Source of the DNA: Barthelona sp. PCE
Lineage: Eukaryota > Metamonada: BaSk clade
Direction of reading: 5' to 3'
Length of the DNA stretch: 64,000 bases
Assembly (NCBI GenBank): GCA_040285745.1
Contig: JAUFOR010000002.1
Location: 496,001 to 560,000, forward strand
Part shown: in pieces, positions 37,212 through 46,404 of the stretch
Layout of the letters: each line of letters starts with the position of its first letter
Position numbering within the stretch: position 1 is the first letter of the stretch
Translations under genes and position numbers: made by a program
The notes under the pieces: generated by a model
What the model saw: only the letters and a program-made list of their open reading frames with translations
Told to the model about the DNA's origin: nothing
The model's database searches: none

Positions 37212-39275
37212 ATGTCTTTATTTGAAGAGTTAGGGCTTGGGAACGCACTTGCATCAGCTTTTTCACATCCAAAAACAATCCAAGAAGAAGTTATCCCCGC
37301 AATCTTATCTTATCGCGATATTTCGTATCATTCAAGCACAGGTTCTGGCAAAACTGCTGCTTTCACATTGCCTATTTCACAGTTAGTCGCTGAAACTGTG
37401 GAAATGGCAAGTAGTTTTGTTGTAGAAGAATCCGGCTCTTATCCCCATTCAGATTTCTTTGAATCTGAAATTCTGCAGTTATGTGGGGGTGCTTCATGGA
37501 CGGGTGTACGTGCTAAACATGGATTCTACATGAATTCATCTTTAAAAGGCGAAGTTTCTTTCTCTGTCAATATTGTTGAAATGGATGAGGGTAGTATTCT
37601 AAGAGTTGGTTTCAGCGGTATATGTGACGAGCTAAATTTAAAAAGATATGGGTTTGGAGGAACGGGAATGAGTGTAATTGATTTTAATTTTGTGAAATTC
37701 GGTTGCACTTTTGGTGAAGGTGATGTAGTATCAGCTACACTTGACCTTGCAAGTAGGTTACTTGTTTTTGCTGTCAATGGTCGTGAATTTGATGCTATCG
37801 AAGTGAAAAATTATCAGTGCTTATATCCTCACATTTCGCACAAGGGATGCGCAACAGTAACTGCCAATGTAACTGTAGATGCCAATATTGTGCATGACGC
37901 TGGCTTATACGGTGCAATTGATGGTCTTCAGCATATTACAAACAGCAACCGACGACCTACTTGTTTAACAGTTTTACCTACAAAAGAACTCGCTTCACAG
38001 GTTGCAAACGTGTATCGCCAACACGCTGAGCTTGCATCTGATCAGCTAACCGTTACTGACACTGCTTCCAGGAACCGTAATCCTTTCTGTGACATTCTTG
38101 TCGGTACCCTCGGTTCTCTTTTAAGTTTAGATAAGAACGTGTACACTGATGTCAAACATGTTGTTATTGATGAAGCTGACTCGTTTGTTGATGATATCGA
38201 TGGATTAAAACGTTTGTTGAATATGTTAAATTTTGCACATACTATACAATATATTTTGTGTTCAGCCACTCTTTTTGGGAACGAGCATCTGGATGCGCTG
38301 AAGAATCAATTACTAACCACCCCAGTTGAAATTGTTCTTGAAGGAGACGACGATGTTCCTCCTCTTGAAGTATTCATGGTTCGTGTACCTCCTGGCGAGC
38401 AAAATGGTGAATGGAACCAGTGCGTTCTTGAAGATAAAACAATTAATATGGAGAAAAGTACAGATGGGATATACTCCATTGCTAGGCGAAAGAATGAGTT
38501 AACAAACGAGCTCGTCACATCTCAGAGTTCAATTTATGAAAAGTATCGCATGACTGTGGAGCTTGTTAATAGATTAAAGTTTAACTCGGCAATTATTTTT
38601 GTTCGGACACGTTTGGATGCCATGAATCTTTCCAAGCTATTCAAATTAGCAAGTGGAAGCGATTTTTTTACCTTTGAGCATGAAGTTCTACAAGGCGGAA
38701 AAAGAACTAATGAGAGGAGAGATGCTTTGAACAAGTTTCGCAATGGTGAGACAAGGATTCTTATTGCTACCGATGTTGCTGCACGTGGCCTTGATGTTTC
38801 CAACGTTGAAGTTGTCTTTTCACTAACAATGCCTGATAAAATGTTGCAATTCATTCACCGAATGGGAAGAACTGGTCGTAATGGTTGTTGTGGCATCGTT
38901 ATTTCTTTAATAAGTGAAGTACCACTCCGAGTTTGGTATCATACTTGCAAGAACAAGGGATATGATGGTAAATGTGAGAGAATTCATGATGTTAGCAACA
39001 AAGGTTGTTGTATTTGGTACGATGAGATTAAAAAAGTTGAAGAAATTAGTGCAAAATTGAAGCAGTTGGATATTAAAACAGTTTCGTCTGATCAATTAAG
39101 GGAAAAAATTGAAGAAATCAACTCAAAAATGCGTACTGTATATGGGTTTGAAAAGACTGAAGTTGTTGAAGAAGATGTAGTTGATCCTTCTCACCGTATA
39201 GCCAGGGAAGTTCTCCAGAAGAAATACCTGAATGCTCAAAATTTATTCTTCCAACTACAACAACTCACTTCATAA
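37212..39275 (+). CDS. DDX1: DDX1 RNA helicase (DEAD box with SPRY insert)
   Basis: The 687-residue protein is a DEAD-box helicase whose core is interrupted right after motif I (SSTGSGKTAAFTLPI) by a SPRY domain (~residues 80-230; LRVGFSG, YGFGGTGMSVID, LLVFAVNGREF). This interruption is unique to DDX1. Helicase motifs continue with LPTKELASQ, VVIDEADSF (DEAD), LCSATLF, ATDVAARGLDVS and HRMGRTGRNG. DDX1 works with the RtcB tRNA ligase complex and in RNA-DNA hybrid processing in animals. The true start is the ATG at 37212; sequence upstream of it lacks helicase content. Confidence 0.93.
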   Translation: MSLFEELGLGNALASAFSHPKTIQEEVIPAILSYRDISYHSSTGSGKTAAFTLPISQLVAETVEMASSFVVEESGSYPHSDFFESEILQLCGGASWTGVRAKHGFYMNSSLKGEVSFSVNIVEMDEGSILRVGFSGICDELNLKRYGFGGTGMSVIDFNFVKFGCTFGEGDVVSATLDLASRLLVFAVNGREFDAIEVKNYQCLYPHISHKGCATVTANVTVDANIVHDAGLYGAIDGLQHITNSNRRPTCLTVLPTKELASQVANVYRQHAELASDQLTVTDTASRNRNPFCDILVGTLGSLLSLDKNVYTDVKHVVIDEADSFVDDIDGLKRLLNMLNFAHTIQYILCSATLFGNEHLDALKNQLLTTPVEIVLEGDDDVPPLEVFMVRVPPGEQNGEWNQCVLEDKTINMEKSTDGIYSIARRKNELTNELVTSQSSIYEKYRMTVELVNRLKFNSAIIFVRTRLDAMNLSKLFKLASGSDFFTFEHEVLQGGKRTNERRDALNKFRNGETRILIATDVAARGLDVSNVEVVFSLTMPDKMLQFIHRMGRTGRNGCCGIVISLISEVPLRVWYHTCKNKGYDGKCERIHDVSNKGCCIWYDEIKKVEEISAKLKQLDIKTVSSDQLREKIEEINSKMRTVYGFEKTEVVEEDVVDPSHRIAREVLQKKYLNAQNLFFQLQQLTS

Positions 39276-39422
39276 TTTAATATCGCTAAAATTACATTAG
39301 TGTGTGGTGTATCGGGAACCTTAAGGTGTATTTTTTAATTTAAAAGCTTGTAAATAAGATAGTTTGATTGTTTTTGCGATTATTTCCCTTTTCATTCATT
39401 CGGTCTTTTATTGGGTATATCC

Positions 39423-41630
39423 ATGTTTGAAGTATACAGCAATAAACGCCTTATTATTGTTGCGCGCTTTTGCGAAGAAGAGGGGAAGTACCAAATTTTT
39501 AAAGTGATTAAGAAGTCGATTAAGGACTATGATCCCAATTTAGGCATGAAAGATCTTTTGTTTCAGAATGATATGGTGTACGATCGTGAACAGTTCGATA
39601 GATTGCTGAGTCAAGCAAGAAGACTGAAGCTTATTGGAACTTTCTCTGTTTTACTGGGTCTAATCAGGTTTTCCCAGGGATATTATTTGATGTTTGCACA
39701 ACAAAAAATGCTGGGGCTTGTATGTGAAAATGAATATTATTCATTGAATGATTTTACTTTCATCCAATGTTTCTCCGATTCTACCACAAGTGATGAGGCC
39801 AAGTACAAGAACCTCTGTCTTTACGCTTTACAAACACAAAACTTTTATTACTCTAATTATGATTTAACATCGAATGTTTTAGACCAGTATCAATTTCCTG
39901 AACGTGTATACACTGATTTATTTTGCTGGAATCATATACAGATTGTTAATGCTCTACAGGTGTTAGATATGAATTGGATCACACCCATGATTAATGGTAG
40001 TGTTGAACATAGAAGATTCTTTCTTTACGGAAAGTACTGTGAATTAATACTTATTTCAAGAAGAACTCGAGAGTATGCCGGAACAAGATACCTAAAACGT
40101 GGTATAAATAGCAGGGGTTACGTTGCAAACGAGGTTGAAACGGAGCAAATCGTATATTGCCCCAATGACAAACTCGTAAGCAGTTATGTACAGATAAGAG
40201 GCAGTATTCCTCTGTTTTGGGGACATAGAGAAACAAAGATCAACCCCAAACCACCAGCAATAGTTCGACTTCAGGATTGGCCACTTACATCTATGAGATT
40301 ACATTTTTCTCAACTATTACATCGATATGGTGAACCACTTTTGTTATTAGATCTTGTCAAGAGTAAGAAGCATACAGGATCAATTGGTGGTGTTGGAGAG
40401 CCGAAGATTTCGAGTGAAGGTCTTTTAGGTGGTCTATATGCATTAGGAGTATCCAATATTAATATGTGGATTGAGGAAGAACATAAAATTCAAATGATGC
40501 GCTTTGATTATTCTACTGCAAAGCACGCTGGTGTGGATTGTCGACGAGTAACGACTGAAATTAGTGAAATGGCTATTAAAAAGACAGGATTTACCATTGT
40601 TAACATTGAAACATCAAAAATTGTTGAGAAACAAAAAGGAATACTTCGAACGAATTGCATAGATTGCCTTGATAGAACTATGGCAGCACAGTTGGCCTCA
40701 GCTGTTGTTGTATTGAAACGTCAGTTTGAAGTTATTGGTGTTCCTTGGTTCAAAGACACAGCTCTCACTCAAATTATTGGTCATATGTATGTTGATAACG
40801 GTGACCACATTGCTTTGCAGTATGGAGGTTCACTTGTGCACGATAAGGAGGGAGCAGGACAAACGAAACGCAGTAAGCTTTTAACCAGCATAACACGATT
40901 TTATTCGAATACATTTACAGATCAACCTAAGCAAGATGGAATCAACATAATCCTTGGGAAATTCAAACCTTGGGAACATGGAGATAATGTTTTATGGAAT
41001 TTTGACAACGATTTGATGCTTCATAATGATCCAGTGTATCAACTACCATTCTTAGATATGTCTGACAACAGCTGGCTGTATCAACCAATTTTAAAGAGTA
41101 TGCCTCATTATCAAAGTGTTGTTCCAGACTCTTTCATTGTGCTTAAGCAAGAAATTACAAAAAAGAAGAGTGATAAAGTCTTAAAAAAGAAATATGTAGA
41201 TTTTTCTGACATGGATCCACTTGTGTCCAGCTTGTTTATTATGAACCCACCTCAAGCTGACAGTGATGATGAGGAAATGGAAACAGAAGAAGAATCCATT
41301 ATGAAATCAAAGATTAGTGAGTTAGAACTTGTTATAACAGATTCAAAATATGTTGAAAAATCGGTAATACAAGAGAGTCAGAGTTATCATGATGAATATT
41401 TCAAGTACGTAACAAAATTAAATAATGTTATTTCTGAAACAAATGAGTCAAAACTGGAAAAATTGGAAAATTTTCAGCATTATTTACAAATTGATTACGA
41501 AGACTTGTGTAATAATGGAATGATGTTCAAAAATCAACAACCAATTGCAAAGAAATCAAAAATGAATGATTTCCATCAAGAAATTCTTTACGTTCAATCA
41601 CGATATTTGAAGAGAAAAAAGAACAAATGA
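39423..41630 (+). CDS. FIG4: FIG4/Sac3 phosphoinositide 5-phosphatase
   Basis: The 735-residue protein starts with the FIG4 N-terminal Sac fold (YQIFKVIKKS...YDREQFDRLL, FSVLLGLIRFSQGYYLMF). It contains the catalytic P-loop RTNCIDCLDRTMAAQL, a CX5R motif with the FIG4-type second cysteine; the usual Asn after the Thr is Met here. The PWFKDTALTQIIGHMYVDNGDHIALQYGGS block and the GKFKPWEHGDNVLW tail are also FIG4-like. FIG4 removes the 5-phosphate from PI(3,5)P2 and stabilises the Fab1/PIKfyve complex on endolysosomes. VAC14, the scaffold of the same complex, lies 6.4 kb downstream. The C-terminal ~130 residues are charged. The stop is 4 nt from the Rab stop. Confidence 0.9.
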   Translation: MFEVYSNKRLIIVARFCEEEGKYQIFKVIKKSIKDYDPNLGMKDLLFQNDMVYDREQFDRLLSQARRLKLIGTFSVLLGLIRFSQGYYLMFAQQKMLGLVCENEYYSLNDFTFIQCFSDSTTSDEAKYKNLCLYALQTQNFYYSNYDLTSNVLDQYQFPERVYTDLFCWNHIQIVNALQVLDMNWITPMINGSVEHRRFFLYGKYCELILISRRTREYAGTRYLKRGINSRGYVANEVETEQIVYCPNDKLVSSYVQIRGSIPLFWGHRETKINPKPPAIVRLQDWPLTSMRLHFSQLLHRYGEPLLLLDLVKSKKHTGSIGGVGEPKISSEGLLGGLYALGVSNINMWIEEEHKIQMMRFDYSTAKHAGVDCRRVTTEISEMAIKKTGFTIVNIETSKIVEKQKGILRTNCIDCLDRTMAAQLASAVVVLKRQFEVIGVPWFKDTALTQIIGHMYVDNGDHIALQYGGSLVHDKEGAGQTKRSKLLTSITRFYSNTFTDQPKQDGINIILGKFKPWEHGDNVLWNFDNDLMLHNDPVYQLPFLDMSDNSWLYQPILKSMPHYQSVVPDSFIVLKQEITKKKSDKVLKKKYVDFSDMDPLVSSLFIMNPPQADSDDEEMETEEESIMKSKISELELVITDSKYVEKSVIQESQSYHDEYFKYVTKLNNVISETNESKLEKLENFQHYLQIDYEDLCNNGMMFKNQQPIAKKSKMNDFHQEILYVQSRYLKRKKNK

Positions 41631-41634
41631 TGGA

Positions 41635-42290
41635 TTAACAACCACAACCACCATCAACATTAATATTTGATCCTCCAGTAATATCAAAACCATCATCATC
41701 AACATCATCATCCATGGGATTAGCAATTCGTTGTTTGAGAATAGACTCTGCTAAACTGGTGAAAGCAAGGTCTACATTCTCTGCAGTCTTAGCTGAAGTT
41801 TCCAAAAACATCATTTGATGTTGTTTAGCAAAGGCTTCGGCCTCTTCTGAAGGAACACAATATTCACTTTCTAAATCAATCTTATTACCAACAAGGAGCA
41901 GTAAAACATCATCAGCAGCGTGTTTCTTAATCTCATTCAACCAAAACTTAACATTTTCAAAAGTTTCACGATTTGATGTATCATAGATGACAACAATACC
42001 ATTAGAACCGTTATAATATGATGTAGAAATCGATCTGTAACGGTCCTGGCCTGCGGTATCCCAAATTTGTAAACATATAACAAGATTTTCCAATTCGATC
42101 ATTCTAATCTTGAAATCGACACCAATAGTACAAACAAAGCGTTCTGTGAAGATGTTGTCACTGAATCTATTGAGCAAACATGATTTACCTGAAAGTGAGC
42201 AAATGACCCATAAAAAACATATTTTTAAAACATACCAACAGCAGAATCACCTACCAACATGAGCTTAAATAAATAGTCGTGGTCACTCAT
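41635..42290 (-). CDS. Rab-family GTPase (one intron)
   Basis: Exon 1 is 42290-42236, intron 42235-42189, exon 2 42188-41635; the joined frame is 202 residues. Splicing restores the P-loop GDSAVGKSCLL across the junction. Other G motifs are TIGVDFKIR (switch I), WDTAGQDRYRSI (switch II, with QDR instead of the common QER), VGNKIDLE (G4) and ETSAKTAENV (G5). The protein ends in an Asp-rich linker and CGC, a double geranylgeranylation site. Switch I wording and YYNGSNGIVVIYD place it near the Rab1/Rab8/Rab10 group, which acts in secretory traffic, but the exact orthologue is unclear. Confidence 0.92.
42189..42235 (-). other. Spliceosomal intron in Rab gene (47 nt)
   Basis: Starts GTATGTTTTA and ends GCTCACTTTCAG. 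Removal rejoins the conserved GxxxxGKS loop in frame. Like the other introns here, a YTNAC-type branch sequence ends exactly 6 nt before the acceptor end. Confidence 0.93.
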
Positions 42291-42356
42291 TAAAAAAAAT
42301 ACTTAGAAAAGGGAGAAAGAAAAGTAGCAAGTTCTTAGTAACTCGATTTCACCCCA

Positions 42357-42366
42357 TTTCACCTTT
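42357..42366 (+). promoter_or_regulatory. TTTCACCTTT element, WDR12 promoter
   Basis: TTTCACCTTT, preceded 10 nt earlier by TTTCACCCC, about 30 nt before the WDR12 ATG. Same core as at 20702 and 59706. Confidence 0.4.
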
Positions 42367-42392
42367 TTGTTTGAGATTGTTGTTATACACCA

Positions 42393-43472
42393 ATGGAAGA
42401 CCAATCCAACACAATTTTTACAGTACTTAAGCACCCTTTCGATGAAGAAAAGCAATTTTCTTGTAGTATTCCTTTAAATGCAGAAACAAATACACTGTTT
42501 GAGGTTATATGCACCTACGATGAGGGCCTTTCAGATAAGAATCTTCGATTTCTAGTTAATGATATTCTACTTGTTACTTCAATTGAAGAACATTGTGAGA
42601 AATTTGATATTTCAACTGAAGAAACACTGACAATTGTCGCATTCGAGCCGGAGCTCATTCCTGAAAACCACACAAAAATTTCTCAACCAGATTGGATTTC
42701 ACGAATTAAGTCAAATGATGAATTTTTAATGGTTGGTTGCTTTGATGGCACTTTCAATGTCTATGACACAGACCTAAATGAAGTTTTTTCACACACATTT
42801 GAATCGAGGATAGTTGATTTTGTTTTAATTGACATTGACCTTTATGTTTTATTAGAAGAAGGTTATTTTGTTAAATATGACACAGACAGGCACAAGGAAC
42901 GCACTAGATTGTCTTTAAGTATCTTACCTACAAGCATTGCAGTTTGTGAAAAGCTTATACTCATTGGTGATGAAAGCGGTAATATTTCTTTTATTTCTAC
43001 CAGCTCAGGCAACGTTCTCGTTGTCAGGAACGTTTCTTCAAGCCCTATTGTTCGTATTTTCATTCATAATGAAGAATTTTATGCTGTATCTGATGCACTC
43101 ACACGTTTTTCATTACAAGACAGTGTTCGGTTATCATCATTGGCTCTTAAAACATCTACCCACGCGGACATCAACACAAAAGACTCTTTATTCGCTGTCA
43201 GTACATGTGACGGACGTGTATGTGTTGTCACTCATGGTGAGCGTAAGATGGTTAGCAGATCAGTACATTCTGGATTCCCTGTCGCTACCTTCACAAACCA
43301 AGGTGTTGTTACATGTGATTATGATGGAGTTCTTCGAGTTTTCTCAGAAAAGGCTATTGTACCGTTATCAGAAGCAAATATTGCTCATGGAAAGGTGTTT
43401 GACATTACAACATTCAATGGATCAATTGCTCTTGGTGGTGAAGATAGAACCCTGCATGTGCTTCACAAGTAA
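42393..43472 (+). CDS. WDR12: WDR12/Ytm1 ribosome-biogenesis protein
   Basis: The 359-residue protein has an N-terminal ubiquitin-like NLE domain (~residues 5-90; LRFLVNDILLVTSIEEH, STEETLTIVAFEPEL). A WD40 propeller follows, beginning PDWISRIKSNDEFLMVGCFDGTFNVYD, as in WDR12. Later blades are degenerate (LIGDESGNISFIS, VVTCDYDGVLRVFS, IALGGEDRTLHVLHK). WDR12 forms the PeBoW complex with Pescadillo and BOP1 and is released from pre-60S particles by the AAA protein Rea1 through the NLE domain. NOG1 at the left edge acts in the same pathway. Confidence 0.85.
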   Translation: MEDQSNTIFTVLKHPFDEEKQFSCSIPLNAETNTLFEVICTYDEGLSDKNLRFLVNDILLVTSIEEHCEKFDISTEETLTIVAFEPELIPENHTKISQPDWISRIKSNDEFLMVGCFDGTFNVYDTDLNEVFSHTFESRIVDFVLIDIDLYVLLEEGYFVKYDTDRHKERTRLSLSILPTSIAVCEKLILIGDESGNISFISTSSGNVLVVRNVSSSPIVRIFIHNEEFYAVSDALTRFSLQDSVRLSSLALKTSTHADINTKDSLFAVSTCDGRVCVVTHGERKMVSRSVHSGFPVATFTNQGVVTCDYDGVLRVFSEKAIVPLSEANIAHGKVFDITTFNGSIALGGEDRTLHVLHK

Positions 43473-43534
43473 ATTTGTTTTTGCGTTTTTCTTTCTTTTT
43501 CGCATTTTTATTTTAAAAATTGTGCCATTAGTGC

Positions 43535-46117
43535 ATGTCTCAATTCCCAGAATTCATAATTTTGTCAGAATTCTGTCAAAAAGACGGGGCACAACCAATT
43601 TTTCTTTTCCCTCAGCACATAGAGCAAGAACTTCATCGTCACAATGTGCCTACGATTGTCCCGACCGTCGTATCTCGAGTAATGTCAATCGAAACGAAGA
43701 ACCAATCTGATTTAGTTTCAAGTGATTCTCAGTTATTGGTAGATTTCGATAATCAGGAGATCTCTTGTTTCGTTCACCACTTTTCTCTTTCAGACATTGA
43801 AGCACGTGGTTATACACGTACATGTGCCCTGATATATGTTTCAAGTGATTTACAGAAGTGTCTTTTATGTAAGGATGAGTTGTCGTACAGCTTCCAGTGC
43901 ATATCTGATGCCCTGAAAGCATCCAATTCTATTCAATTCATGTATGACTTGACATTTCGCTTACACAGTATGAGGCACACCCAAACTCGTGTTTCCGACA
44001 AGTTAGAGCGCTTGAGGCGGGGCGAAGACATATCAGATGATGTGGAAAACGTAATGCCGCAAAGAAAACCAGCTGCACCACCAAAAAAATCATCATTCAG
44101 TTTTACTGTCCGTATAGATCCTCTGAAGAAGCTTGATATGCTGGAAAGTGAGCTAGATGCAAGTATGGAATTGCTTTATCGCCTTCTTGAAGTCCATCTG
44201 AAGAGACTAGCATCAGTATATGTCTCTAACCCTCTCAATGTATTTGGAGAATATGAGACTCGCAGTGGCTATTATCATAGCGGCATCATACCGGATCCAA
44301 AACATCTTTTAGGACTGTGGACAGAGCATAACATTGACTATAAGGCTCTTTTTACGTTACCTTCCAATTCTATGCGTGATGTTTTAAGAAATAGTGTGCC
44401 TAAGACCGATACAGTACACACACTAAGCATTTTTGATGATGATATCACGTTGGTTGATACAGATGGGTCACTTGATAGTGATTATGACAAGCATACACTT
44501 GATCACGTAGTTTCTCCAATTGGTGGTTTGCTTGGCAGTAGAGCACCAGAACCGGGTCGCTTACTGGAGTTCACAATGGAAATGGATCCAACTGGGTTTT
44601 CGTTGGAGAATGAGGAAAAAATTCATTCCATCTTTGGACAGTTTACGATTGAAAGATTCGTACCGTTTTATTTGGACACTATTACCAAAAACAATAGTGA
44701 AAAACTTGAAACTATTGACAAAATCACACAACTCACATTTGACGTTGTGCAAACTGTACTTTATAGATTGCTTAATGTTGTATCTCGCCCTCTTGATGTG
44801 AATTTCTTTGAGAGAGTGGAGGGTATAGATAATCTCTCCAATAGTACAGTTGAGTGGTATGGTGTTGTTGCAGAATACAAGCAAAAACGCACAAGACATC
44901 ACTTTAATTTCACAGAAAATATCACTTTGGAGAATGCAGAACTGCAAAAACCATGGAGTCATTCTGTTACTAAAGAGGACAAATGTTTTTTGATTTTTGC
45001 GCGTTTTGTGGCTTTGCATGTTCCAGATATTATAGTTCGTAACAGAGATATTGAGGTTTTACCAACAGACAGATTACGTTCTCCAAGTGACTTATCTACG
45101 TTATCGCTGATATCTTCCAGCAGTAATTTTTCTTTGCCAACTAAACACTTCATATCATCCCCATTACAAAGGACTAGATCTGATCTCCATGTTGATAAGA
45201 AATCAACGTGGTATAATCAGGAGTTTACATATTACTCATTTACTGAGTTATTTTCAGATACTCCTACTTATAGTGTAATGGACTATTTAAATGTTTCAGA
45301 ATCAAATACTGGACGTTCAATGCCTGCTTTTGATGAAGATGAAAGTTGTTCAATGAATCTGACAATGCATGAAGAACTGATTACGGATATTTTTGCTCCA
45401 GATTTGTGTCTTGAAGCATACAAAGCTTCTATCCCCAGCTTAATTGAGTTGTTCGATAGACTTGGTGCAGAAAACTTCATATCTGCCATTTATACAATTC
45501 TTTGCGGTGAAATATTGGTAATTATTGAGCAAGATATTTCAATTTTGCGCAGTTTTGTAACCGCTTTAAGCTTTTTCATCCCAACAAGTAACTACATTGA
45601 TCTCAACACACGTATTATACTTGGTCACAACGCTTTTGGTCTTAAAGATAAAGATCTAGCAAATATTAGTCTTATTGGATTACAATCTAGCACCAACTGT
45701 GGATTTTTAGGTGATGTTTACATGCTAGATTTTCATGAAAATTCTTTTAAGTTGAAAAATTATACTAGTGGCATACTGTTAGATTTGTTATCATTTTTTG
45801 AGATTTCATTCCGTTCTACAGCAAAAGATTTATTGGTTAGTCTTATTCAAAAGGTTTTGTTTGAATTGAGTAATAAGACATGTACATTATTGGGTCGAAA
45901 TTTCGATCGTAATAAGAATGTTAGAGCTGTAATTGAAGAAGACATTAATGAAACATTTTTGTCTTCTAATGATTTAGAAATTGTCAAGTATCTGAGTTGT
46001 ATTATGACTTATCCTCGTCTGAAAAACTTCAAAACTGTTTTAGAATATGGGATATCATCTCCAATTGTTTTGAAGCTTGATCTGGATGATATAGATGAAG
46101 AAGCGAGTGAAACATAG
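43535..46117 (+). CDS. Folliculin/SMCR8-type DENN protein
   Basis: The 860-residue protein starts with a longin-DENN pattern shared by folliculin and SMCR8. Residues 5-20 read PEFIILSEFCQKDGAQPIFLF. After a disordered linker, residues ~70-120 read ISCFVHHFSLSDIEARGYTRTCALIYVSSDLQK. This matches the SMCR8 [24 protein letters not shown] block better than folliculin. The helix that follows, with basic and acidic stretches, and the later low-similarity helical/beta sequence would correspond to the DENN core. In animals SMCR8 and folliculin form GAP complexes for Arf/Rab/Rag GTPases in autophagy and lysosomal signalling. Yeast Lst7 is the alternative closest relative. Confidence 0.7.
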   Translation: MSQFPEFIILSEFCQKDGAQPIFLFPQHIEQELHRHNVPTIVPTVVSRVMSIETKNQSDLVSSDSQLLVDFDNQEISCFVHHFSLSDIEARGYTRTCALIYVSSDLQKCLLCKDELSYSFQCISDALKASNSIQFMYDLTFRLHSMRHTQTRVSDKLERLRRGEDISDDVENVMPQRKPAAPPKKSSFSFTVRIDPLKKLDMLESELDASMELLYRLLEVHLKRLASVYVSNPLNVFGEYETRSGYYHSGIIPDPKHLLGLWTEHNIDYKALFTLPSNSMRDVLRNSVPKTDTVHTLSIFDDDITLVDTDGSLDSDYDKHTLDHVVSPIGGLLGSRAPEPGRLLEFTMEMDPTGFSLENEEKIHSIFGQFTIERFVPFYLDTITKNNSEKLETIDKITQLTFDVVQTVLYRLLNVVSRPLDVNFFERVEGIDNLSNSTVEWYGVVAEYKQKRTRHHFNFTENITLENAELQKPWSHSVTKEDKCFLIFARFVALHVPDIIVRNRDIEVLPTDRLRSPSDLSTLSLISSSSNFSLPTKHFISSPLQRTRSDLHVDKKSTWYNQEFTYYSFTELFSDTPTYSVMDYLNVSESNTGRSMPAFDEDESCSMNLTMHEELITDIFAPDLCLEAYKASIPSLIELFDRLGAENFISAIYTILCGEILVIIEQDISILRSFVTALSFFIPTSNYIDLNTRIILGHNAFGLKDKDLANISLIGLQSSTNCGFLGDVYMLDFHENSFKLKNYTSGILLDLLSFFEISFRSTAKDLLVSLIQKVLFELSNKTCTLLGRNFDRNKNVRAVIEEDINETFLSSNDLEIVKYLSCIMTYPRLKNFKTVLEYGISSPIVLKLDLDDIDEEASET

Positions 46118-46218
46118 CATGATTTTTCTTTTATGTGATGCTTTTTTATGAAGAAAACTGTTTTAGCTCAAATTTTAGGTTTTTTAATTTTAATTGTTTT
46201 ACTATGTATCAATGTTTG

Positions 46219-46242
46219 ACTCAGAATTTCCTTTTTCTGAGT
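46219..46242 (+). repeat. Perfect 8-bp stem hairpin downstream of SMCR8-like gene
   Basis: ACTCAGAA, 8-nt loop, TTCTGAGT. It lies ~100 nt past the stop codon, so it could be a transcript 3'-end structure. Confidence 0.5.
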
Positions 46243-46339
46243 TTGATTCATTTTTGCTTGATAGATAAATTGGTTCAGATAATAAACTGCTTGTTAAGTT
46301 AAGTAATTCGTTTTGCAAATCATACCCATCTCACAAATA

Positions 46340-46362
46340 TTTAACCTGATACTGAGGTTAAA
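46340..46362 (+). repeat. Perfect 8-bp stem hairpin upstream of PC-esterase-like gene
   Basis: TTTAACCT, 7-nt loop, AGGTTAAA, 43 nt before the next ATG. With the hairpin at 46219 it brackets a gene-free spacer of 287 nt in which I see nothing else. Confidence 0.5.
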
Positions 46363-46404
46363 ATTCCATATAGAAGCACTGATTTCTATAATTTTTTTGC
46401 GATT

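Noticed and set aside
42937-43710. 257-codon frame bridging WDR12 and the SMCR8-like gene
   Set aside because: Out of frame with both and hydrophobic by chance; both real frames have clear domain evidence.
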